From assembly GCA_020632475.1 (NCBI GenBank), contig JACKFM010000001.1:124001-188000 (forward strand): DNA of 64,000 nt, given 5' to 3'. Source of the stretch: Candidatus Omnitrophota bacterium (GTDB lineage: Bacteria > Omnitrophota > Omnitrophia > Omnitrophales > Aquincolibacteriaceae). A program made the position numbers and the translations under genes. The stretch's first letter is position 1; each line of letters starts with the position of its first letter. Shown here piece by piece: positions 33,491 to 40,801 of the stretch. The notes below the pieces were generated by a model, which worked only from the letters and a program-made list of their open reading frames with translations, did no database searches and was not told where the DNA came from.

Positions 33491-34111
33491 ATGCAATCAT
33501 TTACAGCGCTATCACTTGAAGAATATCTCGAGAAACTTTCAAGCGCAGAACCGGTCCCCGGGGGCGGAAGTGTTTCGGCCTATGTGGCCTCATTGGCGAT
33601 GGGCTTAACCCAGATGGTCGGGCGTATTACGCTTGGAAGAAAAAAGAAACAAGGGCTAAGCCCCGAAGAAGAAAAGCGCGAAGAGGAGCGGCGCGGGAAT
33701 ATTCAAAAAATTATCGATTTTCTGGAAAAAGTCAAAGAACAGGCTTTCCAAATCGTTGATCTTGATCCTCAAATCTATCAGGAAGTGATGTCGGCCTGGG
33801 GTGATGAGCAAAAGATGGAAGACACCCTGCAAAACTCCTTCCGGCTGCAGGCCGATCTGGCGCTTTTGATTGTCATGGCACATGAATGGAATGCCAATCT
33901 TGCCGGCATGGTGAAAGGTTCGATTAAAAATGATTTATTGGTTGCCGCCGGTCTTTATGAAGGATCTTTTAAAGGGGCGTGTGATACGGCGATGATTAAT
34001 GTGAAATACATGAAAGATGAAACCCGCAAGGCGGCGGCTGAAAAAGCGCTGCAGGACCTTAAAAAAAGATTTTCAACCGGTGCCGATGCAAATGACCAGT
34101 CAGCTTCTTGA
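33491..34111 (+). CDS. Formiminotetrahydrofolate cyclodeaminase-like protein
   Basis: A 206-residue helical protein of the FTCD_C/FchA family, which converts 5-formimino-THF to 5,10-methenyl-THF and ammonia or acts as a methenyl-THF cyclohydrolase-like partner. The signature is near the N-terminus: LEEYLEKLSSAEPVPGGGSVSAYVASLA (residues about 7-34, quoted in part; key VPGGGSVSA), followed by acidic long helices. The neighbouring folD, with overlapping start, places it in one-carbon folate metabolism. It opens a three-gene operon with a near-perfect promoter. Confidence 0.9.
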   Translation: MQSFTALSLEEYLEKLSSAEPVPGGGSVSAYVASLAMGLTQMVGRITLGRKKKQGLSPEEEKREEERRGNIQKIIDFLEKVKEQAFQIVDLDPQIYQEVMSAWGDEQKMEDTLQNSFRLQADLALLIVMAHEWNANLAGMVKGSIKNDLLVAAGLYEGSFKGACDTAMINVKYMKDETRKAAAEKALQDLKKRFSTGADANDQSAS

Positions 34112-34946
34112 AGGAAAGACCATTGCGCAGCAGATTCGCGAGAATATCAAGCTGCGTATTGAAGCCTATGTTGCCGAAGGAAAACCGCGTCCCTTTCTGC
34201 AGGCAATTCAGATTGCCGCGGATCCGTCTGCGGAGTGGTATATCGGCCAGCAGGAAAAATGGGCGGACAAGCTTGGGATTCAATTTAATTGGATCAAGCC
34301 CGGCACCCTGACTCATCAGGTACAGTTGATTGATAAGATCAAAGAACTGAACGAAGCCCATGTTCACGGCATATTTATGGCCATGCCGCTGCCTGCCGGA
34401 TTTAATGCTGATGAAGTGCTCCTGGCGCTTGATCCCAGAAAAGATGTGGAGGGTGTTCATCCGGCCAGTTTGGGCCTGATTGTTTTGCGCAAGGAGAAAC
34501 TCATTCCACCCACCGCTTATGCAGCCTTTAAACTCATTGAAGCCACGGGTGTTACCTTAAAAGGGAAAAAGGCCGTGATTGTCGGGCAGAGTGCGATTGT
34601 CGGCCGTCCGCTTCAGCTTTTGCTTGGCCAGCGGCGAGTCACGACGATTGTCTGTAATACGGGAACAAGTGCGGAGGATATTCAAGAATACATCGCAGGA
34701 AGCGATATTGTTGTCGGTTGTGCCGGCAGTCCCGGGATGATTAAAGGCCGCTGGATTCAGCCCGGACAGATTGTCATCGATGTCGGAACGACCGAAGTGG
34801 AAGGAAAACTCGTTGGCGATGTTGAATTTGCAGAGGCCAAAGAAAAAGCGGCCTTTATTACGCCTGTCCCGGGCGGAGTCGGGCCCTTGACCGTGACGAT
34901 GCTTTTTGAAAATCTGATGCGGGCCTATGAATGGCAGAATCAATAG
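34086..34946 (+). CDS. folD: FolD-type methylene-THF dehydrogenase/cyclohydrolase, atypical substrate loop
   Basis: Interconverts 5,10-methylene-, methenyl- and 10-formyl-THF. The 286-residue protein has GKTIAQQIR, SAEWYIGQQEKWADKLGI with the Y-xxx-K type catalytic lysine, the Rossmann motif VIVGQSAIVGRPLQLLL, VIDVGTTEVEGKLVGDV and TPVPGGVGPLTVTMLFEN. It departs from the norm where FolD usually has DGFHP and PCTPxG: here the stretches are EGVHP and IPPTAYAAF, so the PCTP loop is lost. The start at 34086 (or ATG 34092) overlaps the upstream gene by 26 (20) bases; no ribosome binding site distinguishes them. Confidence 0.9.
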   Translation: MQMTSQLLEGKTIAQQIRENIKLRIEAYVAEGKPRPFLQAIQIAADPSAEWYIGQQEKWADKLGIQFNWIKPGTLTHQVQLIDKIKELNEAHVHGIFMAMPLPAGFNADEVLLALDPRKDVEGVHPASLGLIVLRKEKLIPPTAYAAFKLIEATGVTLKGKKAVIVGQSAIVGRPLQLLLGQRRVTTIVCNTGTSAEDIQEYIAGSDIVVGCAGSPGMIKGRWIQPGQIVIDVGTTEVEGKLVGDVEFAEAKEKAAFITPVPGGVGPLTVTMLFENLMRAYEWQNQ

Positions 34947-34990
34947 GGCTGAGGGATGAGGACTGAGGGCCGAGTGCTCAGCGGCTCAAA
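34947..34990. repeat. GGACTGAG-type repeat, copy B
   Basis: GGGCTGAGGGATGAGGACTG, then GAGTGCTCAGCGGCTC. It fills the space between the folD stop and the panB ATG (34995) and leaves no room for a ribosome binding site. Confidence 0.65.
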
Positions 34991-34994
34991 AGCT

Positions 34995-35786
34995 ATGAAG
35001 ATAACGGTTAAGACGATTCGGGATAAGAAAAAGAAAAAAGAAAGAATCACGGTTCTGACGGCCTATGACTTTCCTTTTGCCCGTATCCTGGATGAGCAGG
35101 AGATGGACGTGATATTAGTCGGTGATTCGCTCGGCATGGTGGTACTCGGTTACGAGAGTACTGTCCCGGTGACCATGCGCCATATGCTGCATCATACCCA
35201 GGCCGTCACTCGTGCCGTTAAAAAATCATTAGTGGTTGCGGATATGCCGTTTGGTTCCTATGCAGCACCGGATAAGTCCGTGCGCAATGCTTTACGCCTG
35301 ATTAAAGAAGCCGGAGCGGATGCCGTCAAGGTTGAAGGCGGAAAGACGGTCGAGGCGCAGATCAGAAAAATGATCGGCTCAGGGATTGCGGTGATGGGCC
35401 ATTTGGGCATGACTCCGCAGACGGCCGGGCAGCTCGGAGGGTACCGTGTGCAGGGCCGTATTAAACAACAAGCCGATGCACTGATGCGTGATGCTCTGCT
35501 TCTTGACCGGCTGGGTGTGTTTGCGATTGTGCTTGAATGTGTGCCGGCAGCCCTGGCACGTAAAATCACACGCGTCGTTAAATGTCCGACTATCGGAATC
35601 GGAGCCGGGCCTTCGACCGACGGCCAGGTGCTTGTCCTTTATGACATGCTCGGCGTGAAGAGTTCGGTCAAACCCCGGTTTGTCCGCGCTTATGCTAATC
35701 TTGAACGCACGGTTAAAAAAGCGGTTAGACACTATAAGGAAGATGTCTTGGGCGGAAAATTTCCATCCAAGGAGGAATCCTTTTGA
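34995..35786 (+). CDS. panB: 3-methyl-2-oxobutanoate hydroxymethyltransferase
   Basis: Adds a hydroxymethyl group from methylene-THF to ketoisovalerate, the first committed step of pantothenate synthesis; this links to the folate genes just upstream and to coaX elsewhere in the window. The 263-residue protein has ITVLTAYDFPFARILDE, VILVGDSLGMVVLGY (metal-ligand aspartate), MPFGSYAAPDKSVRNA, AVKVEGG, GHLGMTPQTAGQLGGYRVQGR and TIGIGAGPSTDGQVLVLYDMLG. The ATG at 34995 was chosen from homology (MKITVKTIRDKK); it lies in a repeat and has no ribosome binding site, though the frame stays open to 34956. Confidence 0.96.
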   Translation: MKITVKTIRDKKKKKERITVLTAYDFPFARILDEQEMDVILVGDSLGMVVLGYESTVPVTMRHMLHHTQAVTRAVKKSLVVADMPFGSYAAPDKSVRNALRLIKEAGADAVKVEGGKTVEAQIRKMIGSGIAVMGHLGMTPQTAGQLGGYRVQGRIKQQADALMRDALLLDRLGVFAIVLECVPAALARKITRVVKCPTIGIGAGPSTDGQVLVLYDMLGVKSSVKPRFVRAYANLERTVKKAVRHYKEDVLGGKFPSKEESF

Positions 35787-35790
35787 AAGG

Positions 35791-35880
35791 TCTGACAGGG
35801 GGAGAAGCGATGGGGAGACGGGGAGAATTTTAAAAATGTTTTTTCTCTTTGCCGCCTTTTCACCTCATTACCTTGTCGGT
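35791..35880. repeat. GACAGGGGGAGAA-type imperfect palindrome, copy 2
   Basis: CTGACAGGGGGAGAAG on the left and CACCTCATTACCTTGTC on the right pair imperfectly around AGAATTTTAAAAATGTTTTTTCT, which is itself a hairpin. It fills the gap between panB and the next gene. Confidence 0.6.
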
Positions 35881-35888
35881 ATTTAAAG

Positions 35889-37334
35889 ATGCATATTATT
35901 GTTGCAGATAAAGATCCTGATATTGTTGAAATTGTTTCGACCCGGATGACGAACCGGAACTTTGATGTGACCGGCATCTCCGAAAGCGCCGAAGTGCTTC
36001 GTGCGATGGAACGCGGCAGCGTCGATGTGATTTTAATTTCTTCGGAAATGGAGCGCATCGGCGGCCGTTATCTGATCGAAAAGATCCGTGAAAAACAGCA
36101 CCTGGCTTCCGTGCCGGTCATTTTGATGACTCATGAAAACCAGATTGCCGAGCTGCTTATGGGGCAAGACAGGGGGTTTGATGATTTTTTGATTAAACCC
36201 TTTAATCCTCTGGTCCTGCAGCTTCGTATCTCTTTAAATATCGGCCGTGCCCGGATTCGCTCCGAGGCCAATGCCCTGACGCACCTTCCGGGCAACACGG
36301 CCATTGAAAAAGTGATTCGTCAGAAGATCGATCAAAAAGAGAAATTCTCGGTTCTCTATATCGATATTAATAATTTTAAGTCATTTAATGACCGCTATAG
36401 TTTTGAGAAAGGCGATGCGGTCATTAAGCAGACGGCTAAGATATTAATGCAGACCAAAGATCAGATTTCATCCGGCAGAGATTGCTTTGTAGGCCATATC
36501 GGAGGTGATGATTTTATCGTTGTAACCTCGGCTGACCGTGAAGAAACATTTGCCCGTGCATTTATTGCCGAGTTTGACCGGATTATGCCGACTTATTACG
36601 GTGAGACCGACCGCAAGCGCGGAATGATCCGTGTAAAGAACCGCCGCGGGAAACTTGAGAACTTTCCTTTGATGTCCTGTTCGGTGGCGGGCTGTAATAA
36701 TCTTTACCGTGAATATAAGAGCGTCGGTGAAATTGCCCAGGATGCCGCCGAGGTTAAATCGTTTTTAAAATCCCAGCCGGGAAGTCATTACTTAAGCGAC
36801 CGCCGGTCAAGCCCGATTGAACACTTGGATAAAGCGATTGAAATTCTTTCACCTGACATGATCGGCCGCCAGCGTACGGGGGATCGCGTGGATCCGTTGG
36901 GCCGTGTGCTTTTAAATACCGGGTTGATTACCGAAGAGGAATTGGATGCGGCCATTAAAAAACATCTTGAAACGGGACAGCGGCTCGGGCAGACGCTGAT
37001 CGGTATGAATTTGGTCCGCAGTCAGGACGTCGGAAAACTTTTGGAAAAAAAACTGGGTGTTCCTTATGTCAGCCTGAAAAGCGTTCAGATCCCCAGGGAC
37101 CTTTTAAGATTATTTACTTCGGATTTTATGAAGTCGCACCGCGTTGTGCCCGTGGAGGCACAGGGAGAAAAATTAATGCTGGCCATGTGTGATCCTTTTG
37201 ACATTCGCACATTGGATGCGATTGAAAGCATTAGCCAACTAAAACCGATTCCCTGCCTGGCTCTTGAAGATGAATTCGAAGAATTTATCGACCAATGTTC
37301 AAAGGAAGATGCATTAAAAGAAAAAACCGGTTAA
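35889..37334 (+). CDS. Degenerate receiver-GGDEF-MshEN protein (c-di-GMP related)
   Basis: A 481-residue cytoplasmic protein with three domains. Residues 1-120 are a receiver in which the phosphoacceptor aspartate is replaced (VILISSEMERIGG; Ser in the Asp position), although FLIKPF is kept. Residues about 125-320 are a GGDEF domain: LHLP-like LTHLPGN, LYIDINNFKSFNDRYSFEKGD and HIGGDDF, with the signature as GGDDF. Residues about 335-470 are an MshEN/GspE_N domain (LGRVLLNTGLITEEELDAA, RLGQTLIGMNLV), a fold that binds c-di-GMP in type II secretion and type IV pilus ATPases. Without an ATPase attached, it may be a c-di-GMP sensor or sensor-synthase. It lies upstream of the haem genes. Confidence 0.85.
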   Translation: MHIIVADKDPDIVEIVSTRMTNRNFDVTGISESAEVLRAMERGSVDVILISSEMERIGGRYLIEKIREKQHLASVPVILMTHENQIAELLMGQDRGFDDFLIKPFNPLVLQLRISLNIGRARIRSEANALTHLPGNTAIEKVIRQKIDQKEKFSVLYIDINNFKSFNDRYSFEKGDAVIKQTAKILMQTKDQISSGRDCFVGHIGGDDFIVVTSADREETFARAFIAEFDRIMPTYYGETDRKRGMIRVKNRRGKLENFPLMSCSVAGCNNLYREYKSVGEIAQDAAEVKSFLKSQPGSHYLSDRRSSPIEHLDKAIEILSPDMIGRQRTGDRVDPLGRVLLNTGLITEEELDAAIKKHLETGQRLGQTLIGMNLVRSQDVGKLLEKKLGVPYVSLKSVQIPRDLLRLFTSDFMKSHRVVPVEAQGEKLMLAMCDPFDIRTLDAIESISQLKPIPCLALEDEFEEFIDQCSKEDALKEKTG

Positions 37335-37381
37335 ATCATTTCCCGTAAGCTATAGACCACCAACAATAGGCCATAAATCTT

Positions 37382-38215
37382 ATGAACACCGAAAACATTT
37401 CTTTATTTACGCTTGTGCTGTCGGCGACTTTTTATTTTTTGGCGTTTATTGTTCATTTGCTGTCTTTTGGGGGGCATCAGGAAAAAGGTCATCGGAAAGC
37501 ACTTGCTTTGATGAAGATCGGTTTTGTCATTGCTACCGTTTATTTTGTCGTTGAAGCAGCCGGGGAAGGGGCGATGCTTCCGGTTGAAAACGTCTCTCAG
37601 GCGCTGGCCTTCTTTTCGTGGTCTTTGGCATTTGTTTATCTGGTTCTGTTATCCGGATCGCAAAATGAATCCTTCGGTCTGATTTTAACACCGGTTTTAA
37701 TTATCCTTTTGATCGCGGCGGGGTTATGCTTTCATGTTGTTCCGGTGAAGCCGCTGCCGGCACTGAATCCTTTTTTTACGGTCCATATCGTGGCCGCTTT
37801 TTTTGCCTATGCCTGTTTTACCATTTCATTTGCGGCCGCGGTTTTGTATCTGATTCAGCAGCATGAACTCAAATCGAAACATGCCGGGACCTTTTATCAT
37901 AAACTGCCGTCATTGGAAAGCCTGGATAAATTGATTTGTCACCCCATGATGTGGGGATCAGCCCTTCTGGTCTTGGCCGTCATGATCGGATTTGCATGGT
38001 CAAAATCAGCATTTGATGAATATTGGATTCTGGATCCGAAAACCCTTGCCACAGTAGCTGTCTCTGCCGTTTATGCGGGAATTTTATTTTTACGTTACGG
38101 TTCTCCCGTGCGTACCAAACACATCGCCCTCTTAAGCGTTGTAGCCTTTACCTTGGTACTCGTCAGCTTTATCGGCATGCGGTTTATTCAGGGAAGTCAC
38201 AATTTCGTAACATGA
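37382..38215 (+). CDS. CcsA/HemX-type cytochrome c assembly membrane protein
   Basis: A 277-residue integral membrane protein with eight hydrophobic segments, like HemX, which often precedes hemA. Conserved histidines occur in FIVHLLSFGGH (residue 23), TVHIVAAFFAYACFTISF (about residue 140) and LICHPMMWGSALL (about residue 180), positions expected for haem handling. The tryptophan-rich WWD loop of true CcsA is not obvious, so HemX-like is the more cautious name. It lies 80 bases before hemA with a palindromic repeat in the gap; it begins the tetrapyrrole cluster. Confidence 0.8.
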   Translation: MNTENISLFTLVLSATFYFLAFIVHLLSFGGHQEKGHRKALALMKIGFVIATVYFVVEAAGEGAMLPVENVSQALAFFSWSLAFVYLVLLSGSQNESFGLILTPVLIILLIAAGLCFHVVPVKPLPALNPFFTVHIVAAFFAYACFTISFAAAVLYLIQQHELKSKHAGTFYHKLPSLESLDKLICHPMMWGSALLVLAVMIGFAWSKSAFDEYWILDPKTLATVAVSAVYAGILFLRYGSPVRTKHIALLSVVAFTLVLVSFIGMRFIQGSHNFVT

Positions 38216-38232
38216 AGAACAACGATAATAGG

Positions 38233-38283
38233 TAAGCGTTAAGTTGTAAGTTTTGCAACTGATCGCTTAACGTCTAACGCTTT
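38233..38283. repeat. AGCGT/ACGCT palindromic repeat, copy 2
   Basis: TAAGCGTTAAG (38233-38243) pairs with CTTAACG-TCT-AACGCTT (38267-38282); an inner AAGTT/AACT adds to the stem. It lies in the gap between the HemX-like gene and hemA, six bases before the hemA ribosome binding site. Confidence 0.65.
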
Positions 38284-38295
38284 GCTGAGGAAAAA

Positions 38296-39555
38296 GTGGG
38301 AATATTTGTCATCGGTTTAAATCATCATGAATGTCCGGTTGCCATCCGGGAGAAGCTGCATTTCAGTCCGAGTGTGTCCGAAAGTGTACTCGGTCGGTTT
38401 AAAGAAATATCGGGACTGACCGAACTGCTGATCCTCTCGACCTGTAACCGGGTTGAATTGTACGGTTTTTGTGAAGAGGCGGTTGACGCCAAAGAAGAAG
38501 TCTTGAAAATTATTCATGAAGTCCACGGCATCGACCGAGAGGTTTTTGAATCTTTTCTATACCGCCATGAAGGGCGCGATGCCATCCGGCATATTTTTCG
38601 CGTCGCGGCCGGTTTGGATTCGCTGGTTGTCGGCGAATATGAGATTTTAGGACAATTTCGCGATGCGTTTAAATTGGCCAGTCAGCAGCATAGCGTGGAC
38701 TCAATTGTCTACCGTTTAATGGAAAAGGCGCTCAAATTAGGGAAGGATGTGCGTGCCAAAACGCATATTTCCCAGGGGGCCGTCAGCATCCCGGCCGTTG
38801 CGGTCGAGTTGGCCGAAAAAATATTCGGCAAATTATCCGGTCAAAAGGTGATGGTGCTTGGGACCGGTGAAATGAGCGCACTCACTTTAAAAAATTTGAA
38901 AAATGCCGGCGGTGAAACCAGTTATATCATCAGCCGTAATCCCGAGCGCGGAACGGCTTTGGCCGAGGAGTTTGATGCCAGATGGCTTTCGATTGATGAA
39001 TGGAGGCCCTTCCTGGCCGAGGTGGATATTCTGATTGCCTCAACTGCGGCCCCGCATGCCATAGTTCATTATGAGCATATCAAAGAGGTGATGGCCAAAA
39101 GACGCGCCCGTCCTCTTTTTTTGATTGATATTGCCGTTCCCAGGGATATTGATCCCCAAGTCGACGGGCTGGAGGATGTCTATCTTTATAACATCGATGA
39201 TCTGAAGGGGGTTTCAGCTTCCAATCTGCGGCTGCGTAAAACCGAAATCATTCAGGCTGAAAATTTCGTCGACCAGGCCATCCAGAGTTTCTATGCCTGG
39301 ATGGAACAGCTCAAGGCGCGTCCGGCGCTTGAGCGATTTGAAAATTTTGTCGACCAATTGCTGGATAAAGAGCTGAATGAGTTGGTCAAAAAAGAACATA
39401 TCAGCATAGAACAAAAAGATCAGATCCGTCACCGGATGCGTTCCAAACTAACGTATCATCCGATGGAAAGGGTTAAAGAAGCTTCCCGCAACGGAGGAGT
39501 GCATAAATATATTGAAGCGTTGCATTCCTTATTTGGCCTGGATAAGAAAGAATAA
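38296..39555 (+). CDS. hemA: Glutamyl-tRNA reductase
   Basis: Reduces Glu-tRNA to glutamate-1-semialdehyde with NADPH, the first step of C5 tetrapyrrole synthesis. The 419-residue protein starts with GTG behind GAGG: VIGLNHHECPVAIREKL, then the catalytic cysteine in LSTCNRVELYG (Cys50), GLDSLVVGEYEILGQ, SQGAVSIPAVAVELA, the NADPH-binding MVLGTGEMSALTLKNL, and the long C-terminal dimerisation helix. Its product is used by hemL at the other end of the cluster. Confidence 0.97.
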   Translation: MGIFVIGLNHHECPVAIREKLHFSPSVSESVLGRFKEISGLTELLILSTCNRVELYGFCEEAVDAKEEVLKIIHEVHGIDREVFESFLYRHEGRDAIRHIFRVAAGLDSLVVGEYEILGQFRDAFKLASQQHSVDSIVYRLMEKALKLGKDVRAKTHISQGAVSIPAVAVELAEKIFGKLSGQKVMVLGTGEMSALTLKNLKNAGGETSYIISRNPERGTALAEEFDARWLSIDEWRPFLAEVDILIASTAAPHAIVHYEHIKEVMAKRRARPLFLIDIAVPRDIDPQVDGLEDVYLYNIDDLKGVSASNLRLRKTEIIQAENFVDQAIQSFYAWMEQLKARPALERFENFVDQLLDKELNELVKKEHISIEQKDQIRHRMRSKLTYHPMERVKEASRNGGVHKYIEALHSLFGLDKKE

Positions 39556-39560
39556 TACAG

Positions 39561-39665
39561 CAATGAGGATTGAGGGCTGAGGGGTGAGTAATGCGTTGCA
39601 CAAGAGATGGATATGTGTAACTGAATACTCAGTCCTCATAGCTCAGTCCTTTGAGCAATTGAGGA
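39561..39665. repeat. GGACTGAG-type palindromic repeat, copy C (both arms)
   Basis: The left arm, TGAGGATTGAGGGCTGAGG..GTGAGTA, and the right arm, TACTCAGTCCTCATAGCTCAG followed by TTTGAGCAATTGAGG, face each other around about 40 bases. This is the most complete copy of the family. It fills the hemA-hemC gap and its end provides the GAGG element of the hemC ribosome binding site. Confidence 0.7.
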
Positions 39666-39672
39666 ACTCATT

Positions 39673-40614
39673 GTGGTAGATACAATTAGAATTGGAACGC
39701 GCGGCAGTGATCTGGCGCTTTATCAAGCGAATCTTATTTCCTCGTTGATTCAAAAGAATTCTCCCGGACATACTGTAGAAATCATTGTCATTAAAACCAG
39801 CGGGGATGAAGGTAACCGGCAGCCGGCCTCTTTGGAGGATCCCTTTGAAACCAAACGTATGTTCACGCGCGAAATTGAACAGGCCCTGCTCGACGGGGAG
39901 GTTGATCTGGCCGTGCACAGTGCCAAGGATATGGCGGTTCCATGCCCGGAGGGACTTAAGATCGCCGCGACACCGGTGCGCGAAGATCCTCGTGATTGTT
40001 TTGCCAGTGGTCAATACCACTCCATTTCTCAAATGCCTGAAGGGGCCGTGCTTGGCACCAGTTCGCTTCGCCGTAAAACACAGGCCGCCCGTTTAAACCC
40101 CAAAGTGGTGATTCGCGACATTCGCGGTAATGTCGGAACCCGTCTGCGTAAATGCCGTGAAGGTCAATATGACGGCATTATTTTAGCGGCCGCCGGGATG
40201 AAGAGGCTCGGACTTGAACACGAAGCGGTTGAGTTTTTTTCACCGCAGCAGATGCTGCCTGCACCGGGCCAGGGCATTATTGCCGTCCAGATCCGCGAAG
40301 ATGATTTACGCATGGATGAAATTCTTTCGGGGATTAATCATCCGGAAACATTTATCCGGCTTGAATGTGAGCGCGCCTTCTTAAAAAAACTTGAAGGCGG
40401 CTGTCAGCTTCCGTGCGGAATTGTGACAGAACTTGTCTCCGGGAAAATTTTTGTGAAAGGTATCCTCCTCAGCCCGCTGGGAAATCGTTGGGTTGAAGCC
40501 GAGTATCAAGGCGATGCGCAAAATGCACAGGAAGCGGGTTTGAAACTTGCCGAATTGATTTTGGAAAAAGGCGGAAGAGATATTCTGGAAGATTTGAAAA
40601 GAAGCGGGAGCTAG
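39673..40614 (+). CDS. hemC: Hydroxymethylbilane synthase
   Basis: Polymerises four porphobilinogen units to hydroxymethylbilane. The 313-residue protein begins with GTG behind GAGG. Signatures: IRIGTRGSDLALYQA, IKTSGDEG, FTREIEQALLDGEVDLAVHSAKDM, LGTSSLRRKTQ, IRGNVGTRLRKC, LPAPGQGI and the dipyrromethane-cofactor cysteine in LEGGCQLPCG (Cys244). A 187-base gap containing a large palindrome separates it from the next gene. Confidence 0.97.
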   Translation: MVDTIRIGTRGSDLALYQANLISSLIQKNSPGHTVEIIVIKTSGDEGNRQPASLEDPFETKRMFTREIEQALLDGEVDLAVHSAKDMAVPCPEGLKIAATPVREDPRDCFASGQYHSISQMPEGAVLGTSSLRRKTQAARLNPKVVIRDIRGNVGTRLRKCREGQYDGIILAAAGMKRLGLEHEAVEFFSPQQMLPAPGQGIIAVQIREDDLRMDEILSGINHPETFIRLECERAFLKKLEGGCQLPCGIVTELVSGKIFVKGILLSPLGNRWVEAEYQGDAQNAQEAGLKLAELILEKGGRDILEDLKRSGS

Positions 40615-40644
40615 AGTCATCACCGGAATTTTATCGATTCAAGG

Positions 40645-40766
40645 CGCAGTAAAAATATTATTACGAAACGCGCCGTCTCGTTCGGAGCTGCCCCACCTGA
40701 ATGGTGGGGCGATCTCCTCGTCTCGACAAAAGGCGCCGATCGTTTCTTTGTAATATTTTTACTGCG
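40645..40766. repeat. 122-bp compound palindrome between hemC and cobA-hemD
   Basis: Arms of 26 bases (40645-40670 and 40741-40766) match over CGCAGTAAAAATATTA and end in ACGAAACG/CGTTTCTT. The centre contains a perfect CCCCACC/GGTGGGG hairpin (40691-40697 with 40703-40709). No other copy was seen in this window. The size and terminal inverted arms resemble a miniature inverted-repeat element, but no target duplication was recognised. Confidence 0.75.
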
Positions 40767-40801
40767 TTTATCCGAACATTGAATTTAATAAGAGTGATGA
40801 G

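Noticed and set aside
40615..40801. A cobalamin riboswitch before cobA-hemD
   Set aside because: The gap is dominated by a symmetric palindrome; no B12-box-like sequence was recognised.
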